Source: Asticcacaulis sp. AC460 (lineage in GTDB: Bacteria > Pseudomonadota > Alphaproteobacteria > Caulobacterales > Caulobacteraceae). From it: DNA of 64,000 nt. The stretch is from NCBI RefSeq assembly GCF_000495795.1, contig NZ_AWGD01000008.1, forward strand, positions 248,001 to 312,000. The letters are read 5' to 3'. The position numbers and the translations under genes were made by a program. The notes beneath the pieces are model-generated. The model did no database searches. It saw nothing but the letters and a program-made list of their open reading frames with translations, and had not been told where the DNA came from. This document shows positions 1-8,076 of the stretch, one piece after another. Each line of letters opens with the position of its first letter. The first letter of the stretch is position 1.

Positions 1-2
1 CC

Positions 3-659
3 CTCTACGCCCATGCCATTCCAGGTTCGATCCCCAGCAGTGTCTGCCCCAACCGGGCGGTACGCTTCCCGAAGAAGGTTAGCTACAGCGCCCGCTGGCC
101 CGACGTCCACCCGACGGTGGAAATTGCCCCAGGTTCACGGCCCAAGGTCAAGAAGGGCCAGAAGCTGGGCCTGGTCGGTAATTCGGGTTCATCGACCGGG
201 CCGCACCTGCATGTCCATATGGAAAAGGACGCCAAGCCGCAACCGATGAACTTCGCCCGCGGCATGACCACGCCGATCGTTGACGCGACCGATATCAACG
301 GGCCGTGGACGCCGCTGAAGGGCAAGCCGCTGCCGGAAGGCAAGATTCTGGTCTGGCCGGCCCATTCGCTGGGGGCGAAACTGACCTGGAACGGTACCGC
401 CCAGGGCGATTTCCAACGTACCTTCGATCACTTCGCCGACAGTAGCTACTGGATGGATACGATCGTGTGCAAGGTCAGCAATGGCAAGATCAGCTACGAC
501 ACGACCTGGTCGCCGGCGAAGAACGGCTGGTTCGGCTGGTTCGGGATCAGCGAGGCCAGCTACAACGCCAAAAAGGCCGATGCCGAGTCCAAGGGCATGA
601 AGGAAACCTGGCACAATATCTGTAACGGTTCGCACTCGGCCATCTTCAAGAAGGTCTGA
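3..659 (+). CDS. M23-family (LytM-type) metallopeptidase, 3' part only
   Basis: The reading frame is open from base 3 and continues from outside the window, so the start and N-terminal half are missing. The visible N-terminal part is the end of an M23 zinc endopeptidase domain: a YAH segment, then KKGQKLGLVGNSGSSTGPH and HLHVH, whose His-x-His pair is the usual zinc and catalytic site. The family cleaves peptide cross-links in peptidoglycan or protein glycine bonds and is normally exported. About 140 residues follow that I do not recognise; they are rich in Trp, Tyr and Gly and contain two Cys. The first zinc ligands would lie upstream. Family assignment is secure, substrate unknown. Confidence 0.8.
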   Translation, partial: LYAHAIPGSIPSSVCPNRAVRFPKKVSYSARWPDVHPTVEIAPGSRPKVKKGQKLGLVGNSGSSTGPHLHVHMEKDAKPQPMNFARGMTTPIVDATDINGPWTPLKGKPLPEGKILVWPAHSLGAKLTWNGTAQGDFQRTFDHFADSSYWMDTIVCKVSNGKISYDTTWSPAKNGWFGWFGISEASYNAKKADAESKGMKETWHNICNGSHSAIFKKV

Positions 660-964
660 TCGGAATTGAGGTCTTAGTTGAAATAAAAGCGAATATTTTT
701 ATTACCTTACACCTCCCCGCTATGCGGGGAGGTGGATCATTTGCCGTAAGCAAATGAGACGGTGGGGGATTTGGCCCGCTGTGACCTACCGCAGCCACCG
801 ACTCTCCGCACCCGGATTAACCCCTTGGAAACCGAAGCGGTTAATCATCGTCATAAAGCGTGATGAAGCTCACCCTTGACGCACCTGCGAAATAGAACAT
901 CTTAAAGGTCTCGAGGCCCGGATTTTGCATCCGCTTGAGTAGCTTGTAGACCTTTGGGACGGTC
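660..964. other. Intergenic stretch with one repeat element
   Basis: No plausible gene is seen in these 305 bases between the peptidase and the amidotransferase. Bases 711-779 are a double-hairpin repeat annotated separately. The A/T-rich run at 680-705 just before it could hold a promoter or end a transcript, but I see no convincing hairpin followed by T residues. Bases 780-964 hold nothing I recognise apart from sequence leading to the next start codon. Confidence 0.5.
711..779 (+). repeat. Intergenic double-hairpin repeat, family A copy 1
   Basis: Two adjacent stem-loops (CCTCCCCG/CGGGGAGG and ATTTGC/GCAAAT) are followed by a conserved tail GACGGTGGGGGATTTGGCCC. The same element occurs in opposite orientation at 60950-61020 with only a few differences, mainly in the loops. 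Conservation of the tail outside the stems argues for a dispersed repeat rather than two unrelated terminators. Confidence 0.8.
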
Positions 965-1687
965 ATGCGTAACGAATATATCGCCATCCTGGAAACCGGA
1001 GTGCCGCCGGCGGGACTGGATCAGACCTACGGCACCTATGCCGACATGTTTGCCACCCTGCTGGCGGACGAAGGGCGCACCTTCAAGACCTTCCGCACGC
1101 TGGAAGGTGAACTCCCCGTACAATGTGAACACCTGCGCGGCGTGGTCATCACGGGCTCGCCGTCGGGCGTCTATGAAAGCGATCCGTGGATTGCCGGCCT
1201 GATCGACTGGCTGCGGGATCTGGACGCTTCCGTGCCGGTGGTGGGGATTTGTTTCGGCCACCAGGTGATGGCTCAGGCCTGGGGTGGTCATGTCGAAAAG
1301 TCGCACAAAGGCTGGGGTGTCGGTTTACACGAATACAGCATCGAAGCCGCCGATTTGTGGCACGACCTGCTGGGTCGGCCGGCTGATGACAAGGCCATTC
1401 GCGTCGCCGTCACCCATCAGGACCAGGTGGTGAAAAAGCCCGACAGTGCCGTCGTCCTGGCCGGATCGGAATTCACGCCGCACGGTGCGCTCTACTATAC
1501 CGACCGCAAGGGGCTGTCGTTCCAGTGTCACCCGGAGTTCTGTGAGGACTTCGCCAGCGACCTGCTGCTCAGCCGCCGCGGCATCCGTATCGATGCCGCC
1601 CTGGTCGACCACGCCGTCGAAACCCTGAAGAAGCCGTCCAGCCGTAGTCAGGTTCTGGGCGCGATTTCGCGCTTCCTGAGCGTTTAG
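965..1687 (+). CDS. Class I glutamine amidotransferase-like protein
   Basis: A 240-residue stand-alone amidotransferase domain related to the GMP-synthase type. The nucleophile lies in GICFGHQ (Cys96), and the His-Glu pair of the triad is in QCHPEF near residue 180. Glutamine amidotransferases of this class release ammonia from glutamine, but free-standing members also include gamma-glutamyl hydrolases and peptidases acting on small amines, and no synthetase partner is encoded next to it. TGSPSGVYE at 63-71 is the usual oxyanion strand. The gene is monocistronic and convergent with hemF; their stop codons overlap. Substrate cannot be told from sequence. Confidence 0.8.
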   Translation: MRNEYIAILETGVPPAGLDQTYGTYADMFATLLADEGRTFKTFRTLEGELPVQCEHLRGVVITGSPSGVYESDPWIAGLIDWLRDLDASVPVVGICFGHQVMAQAWGGHVEKSHKGWGVGLHEYSIEAADLWHDLLGRPADDKAIRVAVTHQDQVVKKPDSAVVLAGSEFTPHGALYYTDRKGLSFQCHPEFCEDFASDLLLSRRGIRIDAALVDHAVETLKKPSSRSQVLGAISRFLSV

Positions 1688-2568
1688 GGCCACTTTACCA
1701 CAGGCGGCATGGACGACATGATCGAAGCGACATTGCCGCCGGTCTTGAGCCCGAACAGAGTGCCGCGGTCGTACAGCAGGTTGAACTCGACATAGCGGCC
1801 ACGCTGGACCAGTTGCGCCTCGCGCTCGTCCTCGTTCCACGGCTGGTCCAGCCGGCCACGCACGATCTGCGGATAGATATCCAGGAAGGCCTGACCGACC
1901 GCCTGGGTAAAAGCGAGGTCGGTATCGTGATCGCCGCTGTTCAGGTGGTCATAGAAGATGCCGCCGACGCCGCGCGGTTCATTGCGGTGAGGCAGGTGGA
2001 AATACTCGTCGCACCAGGTTTTGAAGCGTTCGTAATAGGCAGGATCGAACCGATCGCAGGCGGTCTTGAAGGCGCCATGGAACCGCACAGCATCCGGCGC
2101 GTCCTGATGCCGGTCAGCCGCCATCAACGGCGTCAGGTCGGCACCCCCGCCAAACCAGGTCTTGGTCGTGGTGATGAAGCGGGTGTTCATATGCACCGCC
2201 GGCACATGCGGATTGTGCATATGGGCGATCAGCGAAATGCCGGTCGCGAAGAAACGCGGATCTTCTGCGGCACCCGGGATTGACTTGGCGAACTCCGGCG
2301 AGAAGGTACCGTGCACGGTCGAGATGTGCACTCCGACCTTTTCGAACAGGCGGCCTTTCATGACCGACATCTCACCACCGCCGCCTTCGGCCCGGTCCCA
2401 TGGTGTGCGGACGAAACGGCCGGTTTCGCCGCTGTACAGCGCGGCGGGCGCGTCGTCCTCAAGGGCTTCGAACGCGGCGCAGATCTGGTCGCGTAAGGAG
2501 CGGAACCAGGCGGCGGCGGAGGTCTGGCGGTCGGTCAGGGTTTCGGCGGAGAGGGCAGCTTCGGTCAT
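1684..2568 (-). CDS. hemF: Oxygen-dependent coproporphyrinogen-III oxidase
   Basis: A 294-residue protein with the full length usual for aerobic HemF, which decarboxylates two propionates of coproporphyrinogen III to vinyl groups in cytosolic haem synthesis using O2. Diagnostic stretches are [13 protein letters not shown], the [13 protein letters not shown] segment and the C-terminal [11 protein letters not shown]. The start ATG at 2568 has little visible Shine-Dalgarno sequence, but no better start exists before the conserved region. It lies alone, convergent with the amidotransferase, and is separated from the next minus-strand genes by about 50 bases. No separate regulator is nearby. Confidence 0.95.
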   Translation of the reverse strand: MTEAALSAETLTDRQTSAAAWFRSLRDQICAAFEALEDDAPAALYSGETGRFVRTPWDRAEGGGGEMSVMKGRLFEKVGVHISTVHGTFSPEFAKSIPGAAEDPRFFATGISLIAHMHNPHVPAVHMNTRFITTTKTWFGGGADLTPLMAADRHQDAPDAVRFHGAFKTACDRFDPAYYERFKTWCDEYFHLPHRNEPRGVGGIFYDHLNSGDHDTDLAFTQAVGQAFLDIYPQIVRGRLDQPWNEDEREAQLVQRGRYVEFNLLYDRGTLFGLKTGGNVASIMSSMPPVVKWP

Positions 2569-2619
2569 GGCGCCGCTATAGACCGCTACGCCGCCTCAGA
2601 AAAGCGCTGAATTGCCGCA

Positions 2620-3267
2620 TCAACCGTGCAACGCCACCTCATAGGCCGCCTCGGTTTTCGAGGCGATCTCCTCCAGGGTCACTTCGGGCGCCAGTTCGAC
2701 CAGCACCAGGCCGGAACCGTCCGGCTTGACCTCGAACACGCCCAGATTGGTGATGATCAGATTGACCACACGTGTCCCGGTCAGCGGCAGGGTGCAGGCC
2801 TTCAGCACCTTGGATTCGCCGTGCTTGTTGGCGTGCTCCATGACCACGACGACCTTCTTGACGCCGGCGACCAGGTCCATGGCGCCGCCCATGCCCTTGA
2901 CCAGCTTGCCCGGGATCATCCAGTTGGCGATGTCGCCGTTTTCTGCAACTTCCATGGCGCCCAGGATGGTCAGGTTGATGTGGCCGCCGCGGATCATGGC
3001 GAAGCTGTCCGACGACGAGAAATAGGCCGTCTCATCCAGTTCGGTGATGGTCTGCTTGCCGGCATTGATCAGGTCGGGGTCAACTTCGTCATCATACGGG
3101 AAGGGGCCCATGCCCAGCATGCCGTTTTCCGACTGGAAGGTGACGGTCATGCCTTCGGGAATGTGGTTGGCAACCAGCGTCGGAATGCCGATACCCAGAT
3201 TGACGTAATAGCCGTCCTGCAGTTCCTTCGACGCGCGCTCGGCGAGTTGATCACGAGTCCAGGGCAT
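2620..3267 (-). CDS. scoB: 3-oxoacid CoA-transferase subunit B
   Basis: The 215-residue beta subunit of a succinyl-CoA:3-ketoacid (acetoacetate) CoA-transferase. It carries the catalytic glutamate in FQSENGMLGMG, where the acyl-glutamate and CoA-thioester intermediates form, and GGHINLTILGAMEV later. Together with the A subunit it activates acetoacetate or related 3-oxoacids for thiolysis, so it belongs to ketone-body or polyhydroxybutyrate turnover. Its ATG overlaps the stop of the A gene in a TGATG arrangement, indicating translational coupling. An alternative reading as 3-oxoadipate transferase (PcaJ) cannot be excluded, but no aromatic-degradation genes are nearby. Confidence 0.9.
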   Translation of the reverse strand: MPWTRDQLAERASKELQDGYYVNLGIGIPTLVANHIPEGMTVTFQSENGMLGMGPFPYDDEVDPDLINAGKQTITELDETAYFSSSDSFAMIRGGHINLTILGAMEVAENGDIANWMIPGKLVKGMGGAMDLVAGVKKVVVVMEHANKHGESKVLKACTLPLTGTRVVNLIITNLGVFEVKPDGSGLVLVELAPEVTLEEIASKTEAAYEVALHG

Positions 3268-3986
3268 CAGATGCTCTCCTTGGTGCGGACAGTACGTTGT
3301 TCGATCCGCTTCTCAAAAGTCGCCTGCACGATGCGGTCGACATAGATGCCAGGCGTGTGGATATTGTCGGGATCCAGCGAACCGACCGGAACGATTTCCT
3401 CGACCTCGGCGACGCAGACCTTGCCGGCCGTGGCCATCATCGGGTTGAAGTTGCGCGCCGTCTTGCGGAAGACCAGGTTGCCGCGGGCATCGCCCTTCCA
3501 CGCCTTGATAATGCTCAGATCGGCGACCAGGCCGGTTTCCAGCACGTACTGGCGGCCGTTGAACTCTTTGATTTCCTTGCCGTCGGCGACGATGGTGCCA
3601 ACGCCTGTCGCGGTATAAAAGCCCGGAATACCGGCGCCGCCGGCGCGGATGCGCTCTGCTAATGTGCCTTGGGGATTGAACTCCAGCTCCAGCTCGCCAG
3701 CCAGATATTGCCGCTCGAACTCTTTATTCTCACCGACATAGGAGCTGATCATCCTGCGGATCTGGCGGGTGGTGAGCAATTGCCCAAGGCCGAACCCATC
3801 GACACCGGCATTGTTCGAGATGACAGTCAGGCCGGAGGCGCCGCTGTCGCGCAGGGCGGCGATCAGGTTTTCCGGAATTCCGCACAGGCCGAAACCGCCG
3901 GACATGACGGTCATGCCGTCGAAGGTCAGGCCTTCCAAGGCGGTTTTGGCGTCGGGAAAGACTTTGGGGGAGGTGGTGGTCGGCAT
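3267..3986 (-). CDS. scoA: 3-oxoacid CoA-transferase subunit A
   Basis: The 239-residue alpha subunit partner of the gene directly downstream. GGFGLCGIPENLI near residues 30-42 is the CoA-transferase family I signature, followed by NNAGVDGFGLG and the GFYTATGVGT segment. It makes the other half of the active site of the cytosolic heterotetramer. It is the first gene of a two-gene transcript; a large palindrome at 4037-4072 lies about 50 bases before its ATG and may regulate it or end the preceding gene. The start is the first ATG and has GAGG-like sequence before it. Confidence 0.9.
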   Translation of the reverse strand: MPTTTSPKVFPDAKTALEGLTFDGMTVMSGGFGLCGIPENLIAALRDSGASGLTVISNNAGVDGFGLGQLLTTRQIRRMISSYVGENKEFERQYLAGELELEFNPQGTLAERIRAGGAGIPGFYTATGVGTIVADGKEIKEFNGRQYVLETGLVADLSIIKAWKGDARGNLVFRKTARNFNPMMATAGKVCVAEVEEIVPVGSLDPDNIHTPGIYVDRIVQATFEKRIEQRTVRTKESI

Positions 3987-4036
3987 CAGGTCCCTCTTAT
4001 GTTTTGAGGTGATGTAGCGTTGTTAGCAGGCGAAGT

Positions 4037-4072
4037 CACGCAGATTTTGAACGATCGTTGAAATTCTGCGTG
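4037..4072. promoter_or_regulatory. 36-base palindrome upstream of scoAB
   Basis: Outer arms beginning CACGCAGA and ending TCTGCGTG pair over about 12 bases with minor mismatches, and the loop itself is centred on the perfect palindrome AACGATCGTT. It lies between the stop of the FAD reductase gene (4120) and the scoA start (3986), both on the minus strand. There is no T-run after it, so I favour an operator or structured leader over a terminator. Confidence 0.45.
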
Positions 4073-4119
4073 TTCGCTTTCGGGGCGAATTAAGCGCAAT
4101 TTTGTGCGCTGCGAAAGAA

Positions 4120-5340
4120 CTATTTTGCCAGATAGGGTTTCAGCGAGGCTTCCGCATCGGCGACGATGGCTTCGTCGACAGCGACACCCTTGGCGATCAG
4201 CAGCTTGGCGGCCATGAAATCGGCCGGGCGGCTAACGCATTCGGCGGTCAGGACGCGGTTGCCGCCGTTCAGATGGAAGACGCTGAACGATCCCGCCGCC
4301 GGATCGCCGCGCACCACTGCGCGGGTGTCGGGGCGCAGCAGGCCGGCGATCTGCAGTTTGAACTCGTACTGGTCCGACCAGAACCACGGCGTCTCCACCA
4401 CCGGCGGTTTGTAACCGGTGATGGCGGCGGCGGCCTGCTTGGCCTGCTCCAGTGCGTTGGGCACGCTCTCAAGGCGGAAGCGGCCGTCATAGAAGGGCAG
4501 GGTGCGCGACGTCACGTCGCCCAGGGCGAAGACATTGGCGCGCGATGTCCGGGCTTCGGTATCGACCACAATACCGTTGGCGCAGTCGATCCCCGCCGTC
4601 TGAGCCAGGTCGTCGGCCGGCAGAGCGCCGATCCCGACCAGCAACAGGTCGAAGGCGTGGGTGCGGCCATCGGCGAGATGCACGATCTTGTCGTCGCCCG
4701 CACCCAGGGACAGTTCTGTCACGAAGGCTTCGGTAATGAAACGGACGCCGCGGCCGAGATGCATGTCGGTGAAGAAGTCCGACAGGGCGCGCGAAGCCAC
4801 ACGGGCCAGGATGCGCGGCTCGCGTTCGAAGATGGTGACTTCGCAGCCGAGATGCCGCGCCGACGCGGCAACCTCCAGGCCGATATAGCCGGCGCCGATC
4901 AGGCCGATGCGATGACCGGGCTGCAGCGCACCTTTGAGTCTTTCGGCGTCGTCCAGCGACCGCAGCAAGTGGTGCGGCACGGTCTGGGTACCGGGGATAT
5001 CGAAGGGCCGTGCCTTGGAACCGGTGGCCAGGATCAGGTGGTCAAACGGAAGGTTTTCACCATCGCTCAGAGCGACATTATCGCTAGAAATAGCGTTAAC
5101 ACGTATGTTTAACCGTGTCGTAATGCCTTGATCCGGATAGAAGTTTTCATTTCGTAGGTACACGTCATCCAGGCCGGCATCGCCCTTCAGCCAGGCCTTG
5201 GACAGCGGCGGTCGTTGGTACGGCAGGTAGGGTTCAGCGCCTACAAGCGTGATGCTATCCTCGTAACCGTACTGGCGCAGGAAGCCCGCGGCGGCCCCTC
5301 CGCCGTGGCCGGCGCCGATGATGACGACCCCGCCAGCCAT
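4120..5340 (-). CDS. FAD-dependent NAD(P)H:ferredoxin-type reductase
   Basis: A 406-residue flavoprotein of the pyridine-nucleotide-disulfide oxidoreductase fold, subgroup of ferredoxin/rubredoxin/putidaredoxin reductases. The N-terminal VVIIGAGHGGGAAAG binds FAD, LIGAGYIGLEVAASA near residue 150 binds NAD(P), and VFALGDV is the second FAD motif; the C-terminal part matches the reductase C-terminal domain that docks the iron-sulfur partner. There is no redox-active CxxxxC, which separates it from glutathione-type enzymes. The start is the ATG at 5340, which overlaps the folD stop as TAATG; an in-frame open region further upstream lies inside folD. No ferredoxin or P450 gene is adjacent, so the partner is unknown. 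Confidence 0.85.
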   Translation of the reverse strand: MAGGVVIIGAGHGGGAAAGFLRQYGYEDSITLVGAEPYLPYQRPPLSKAWLKGDAGLDDVYLRNENFYPDQGITTRLNIRVNAISSDNVALSDGENLPFDHLILATGSKARPFDIPGTQTVPHHLLRSLDDAERLKGALQPGHRIGLIGAGYIGLEVAASARHLGCEVTIFEREPRILARVASRALSDFFTDMHLGRGVRFITEAFVTELSLGAGDDKIVHLADGRTHAFDLLLVGIGALPADDLAQTAGIDCANGIVVDTEARTSRANVFALGDVTSRTLPFYDGRFRLESVPNALEQAKQAAAAITGYKPPVVETPWFWSDQYEFKLQIAGLLRPDTRAVVRGDPAAGSFSVFHLNGGNRVLTAECVSRPADFMAAKLLIAKGVAVDEAIVADAEASLKPYLAK

Positions 5341-6257
5341 TACACGCCGTCCGGAATGGCCAGGCCGTTCTGCAGGCAGAAGGCCTTGATGGTGTTGTTC
5401 AGCAGGCAGGCAATGGTCATCGGCCCGACGCCCTTGGGAACCGGCGTGATGGCCAAGGCATTGGCCTTGGCGGCCTCGAAATCGACATCGCCAACGACCT
5501 TCGACTTGGAGCCCTCCGGCGTCTCGACCTGGATGCGGTTGATGCCGACGTCGATGACATAGGCGCTGTCCTTCACCCAGTCGCCCTTGATGAAGTGGGC
5601 GCGCCCGACGGCGGCCACCAGGATGTCCGCTGACCGGCAGACCTCTGCCAGGTTCTGGGTGCGCGAATGGGCGATGGTGACGGTGCAGTCCTGGGCCAGC
5701 AGAAGCTGGGCCATCGGCTTGCCGACGATGTTGGAGCGGCCGACGATGACGGCATTCTTGCCGCGCAGCGTATCGCCGAACTTTTCGGCGGCGTCTTTCA
5801 GCAGCATCAGCGAGCCCAGCGGCGTGCACGGCACGATGCCGTCCAGGCCAACGGCCAGCCGGCCGGCATTGGTGACATGGAAGCCGTCGACGTCCTTGTC
5901 GGGGTTGATGGCGTCGATCACCTTCAGAGACGACATGTGCGCCGGCAGCGGCAGTTGCACCAGGATGCCGTTGACGACCGGGTCGCGATTGAGCTCATCG
6001 ACCAGACGCAGAAGCTCGGCTTCGGAGGTGGTGTCGGGCAGGCGGAGGGTGCGCGATTCCATCCCGATGGCCTGGGTCTGCTCGCCCTTGTTCTTGACGT
6101 AGATCTGCGATGCCGGGTCTTCGCCCACGATGACCACGACAAGGCAGGGCGTCTTTCCCGACACTTCCTGTAAACTGGAAACGTGCTCGGCCAGCCGGTC
6201 GCGCAGGGATTTGGCGTAGCCGGCGCCGTCGATGATATGACCGCGGGTGGTGAGCAT
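5340..6257 (-). CDS. folD: Methylenetetrahydrofolate dehydrogenase/cyclohydrolase
   Basis: Bifunctional enzyme interconverting 5,10-methylene-, methenyl- and 10-formyl-tetrahydrofolate with NADP. Visible signatures are [15 protein letters not shown] with the catalytic Lys of the YxxxK motif, [16 protein letters not shown] and GRSNIVGKP, all in order. I start at ATG 6257 (305 residues), because GGAAGG lies six bases before it; a GTG at 6281 would add eight residues with no ribosome-binding site. The downstream FAD reductase gene begins inside its stop codon, so expression of the two is probably coupled although no shared pathway is obvious. Confidence 0.95.
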   Translation of the reverse strand: MLTTRGHIIDGAGYAKSLRDRLAEHVSSLQEVSGKTPCLVVVIVGEDPASQIYVKNKGEQTQAIGMESRTLRLPDTTSEAELLRLVDELNRDPVVNGILVQLPLPAHMSSLKVIDAINPDKDVDGFHVTNAGRLAVGLDGIVPCTPLGSLMLLKDAAEKFGDTLRGKNAVIVGRSNIVGKPMAQLLLAQDCTVTIAHSRTQNLAEVCRSADILVAAVGRAHFIKGDWVKDSAYVIDVGINRIQVETPEGSKSKVVGDVDFEAAKANALAITPVPKGVGPMTIACLLNNTIKAFCLQNGLAIPDGV

Positions 6258-6300
6258 GAAGGCCCTTCCGTCAAAAGACACTTCCAGTAATTTGGAAGTT

Positions 6301-7116
6301 TTACAGCGCCAGCAAAAGTGCGTCGATCAGCGGGCGCAGGGCCCGCGACAACGGTGCGGCGCGGGCCTCGTCATACAGGTGAGGGGTGTCCGAATTCAAG
6401 TAGCAATCCTGGACAATTTCGATCTGGATCGCATGCACCTTATGCGCCGGATCGCCGTAGTGCCGCGTCGTGTAGCCCCCCTTGAAGCGGCCATCCAGAA
6501 CATGGCTGTAATCGTCCTGGCCGTTGCGCCAGGTATTCAGCGCCGCCAGCAGCGACGCGCCGGCGGTGGCGCCGCCATTGGCGCCGAAGTTCAGGTCGGG
6601 CAGGCGGCCTTCGAACAGCGAAGGAATCTCCGGCCGGATGGAGTGGCAGTCGATCAACAGGGCGCGGCCGTGGCGGGCGACGGCGCGGTCCAGGGCATGC
6701 CGCAGCTGGGCATGGTAAGGGGCATAATAGGTGTCGCGGCGATCGACGACCTCGGCCGCACAGGGATCGTGGCCTTCCGGATAGAGCGGATTGCGGTCGA
6801 AGTCGGTCAGCGGACACAGGCCGGTCTCGAACTTGCCCGGATACAGGTTGCCGCCTTCCGGATCGCGGTTCAGGTCGATGACATAGCGCGAATGGGTGGC
6901 GAACAGGGTGGTCGCGCCCAGAGCCGGGGCGAAGTCGAACAGGCGATGGACGTGGAAGTCGGTTTCCCGGATCGCCCGCCCGGTCTCGGTCATGGTGCGC
7001 GCGATGTCGAGCGGAATATGCGTGCCGACGTGGGGCGCCGCGAAGACCAGCGGGCCATCGCCCTCGCGATAGTCGAAGAGCGGGAATTCATCCGGACGCG
7101 GAGCAAGGGCGGGCAT
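6301..7116 (-). CDS. N-formylglutamate amidohydrolase family protein
   Basis: A 271-residue member of the FGase family, which hydrolyses N-formyl-L-glutamate to formate and glutamate at the end of one histidine-degradation route. Family landmarks are [12 protein letters not shown] near the N terminus, [14 protein letters not shown] with the basic and metal-binding residues, and [12 protein letters not shown] use the ATG at 7116; the frame stays open upstream but that part overlaps the glucanase gene and is not protein-like. No other hut genes are present in the window, so a role in histidine use is only inferred, and related enzymes acting on other formyl-amino acids are possible. Confidence 0.85.
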   Translation of the reverse strand: MPALAPRPDEFPLFDYREGDGPLVFAAPHVGTHIPLDIARTMTETGRAIRETDFHVHRLFDFAPALGATTLFATHSRYVIDLNRDPEGGNLYPGKFETGLCPLTDFDRNPLYPEGHDPCAAEVVDRRDTYYAPYHAQLRHALDRAVARHGRALLIDCHSIRPEIPSLFEGRLPDLNFGANGGATAGASLLAALNTWRNGQDDYSHVLDGRFKGGYTTRHYGDPAHKVHAIQIEIVQDCYLNSDTPHLYDEARAAPLSRALRPLIDALLLAL

Positions 7117-7157
7117 GGTTTCATTTGAACCTGTCCGCGCTGCCGGTGTCAAGGTGA

Positions 7158-7958
7158 TTACTTCTGATAAACCCGTACGTAGTCGATCTCGAACTTCGTC
7201 GGGAAGACCGTATCGTCGATGCCCTGCTGGCCGCCCCAGTTGCCGCCGATGGCCGTGTTCAGGATCAGATATTCCGGCACATCGTAAGGCCAGACCTCCT
7301 TCGACGCATTCTTCGGGCGTTCGCGATGGTAATAGGCCTTGCCGTCCAGCAGGAAGGTGATGGAGTCCTTCGTCCATTCTGCCTGGTAGTTATGGAAGGC
7401 CGTGCACGGATCGGCCAGTTCGGTCTTGCCGCCCTGGGGCGCGCTCTTGGCGACAGTATCCGGCGAATGGGTGTTGCCGTAGATGGTGGTGGCATCGAAG
7501 CCGACATATTCCATGATGTCGATCTCACCGGTCGCCGGCCATTGCCCGTTGCCCAGCAGCCAGATGGCCGGCCATTGACCACGGCCGCACGGCAGCTTGG
7601 CGCGGATGTCGAAGAAGCCGTAGGTCCAGTCGGCACGGCCACGTGTCACCAGCCGCACCGAGCTGTAGTGCTGTCCGCCCCAGTCGGCCATCATGCTGAG
7701 GTCGTCCTTGCGCGCTTCGATGATCAGGTTACCGTTTTCGATGCGGCTGTTTTCAGCGCGGTGGGCCGAATAGTATTGCGCTTCGTTGTTGTACCATCCG
7801 GTCTTGTTGACGGTGACATCGTAATCCCATTTGGCGGGATCGGGCGCCGTGCCTGTGTCGAACTCATCCGACCATACCAGCTTGTAACCGGTGGGGGCTT
7901 GCGCCGCGGCGGCGGACGCCATGGCAGCCATGACGGCGGCAACGAGAATGGATTTCAT
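7158..7958 (-). CDS. Secreted GH16 beta-glucanase (laminarinase-like)
   Basis: A 266-residue exported glycoside hydrolase of family 16. Residues 1-20 form a signal peptide ending in an Ala-rich AAAAQ cleavage region. The catalytic motif is EIDIME with nucleophile Glu145, helper Asp147 and acid/base Glu150; YNNEAQYYS and WPAIWLLG are further family positions. Such enzymes cut beta-1,3 or mixed beta-1,3/1,4 glucans outside the cytoplasm, consistent with polysaccharide scavenging. The ATG at 7958 is preceded by AGGGAG at good spacing and starts the signal peptide; the open frame before it is ignored. It appears to be transcribed alone. Confidence 0.92.
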   Translation of the reverse strand: MKSILVAAVMAAMASAAAAQAPTGYKLVWSDEFDTGTAPDPAKWDYDVTVNKTGWYNNEAQYYSAHRAENSRIENGNLIIEARKDDLSMMADWGGQHYSSVRLVTRGRADWTYGFFDIRAKLPCGRGQWPAIWLLGNGQWPATGEIDIMEYVGFDATTIYGNTHSPDTVAKSAPQGGKTELADPCTAFHNYQAEWTKDSITFLLDGKAYYHRERPKNASKEVWPYDVPEYLILNTAIGGNWGGQQGIDDTVFPTKFEIDYVRVYQK

Positions 7959-8076
7959 GGTGGTACTCCCTGACGTTTTCGCCAGTTTTGCAGTTTTACG
8001 CCTGGCGAACAAGCGCAACCCTTGCGCTGTGCCTCTCAGGCCCTAGATTAGGGCCCGGCGATTCAGGAGAGACGGC

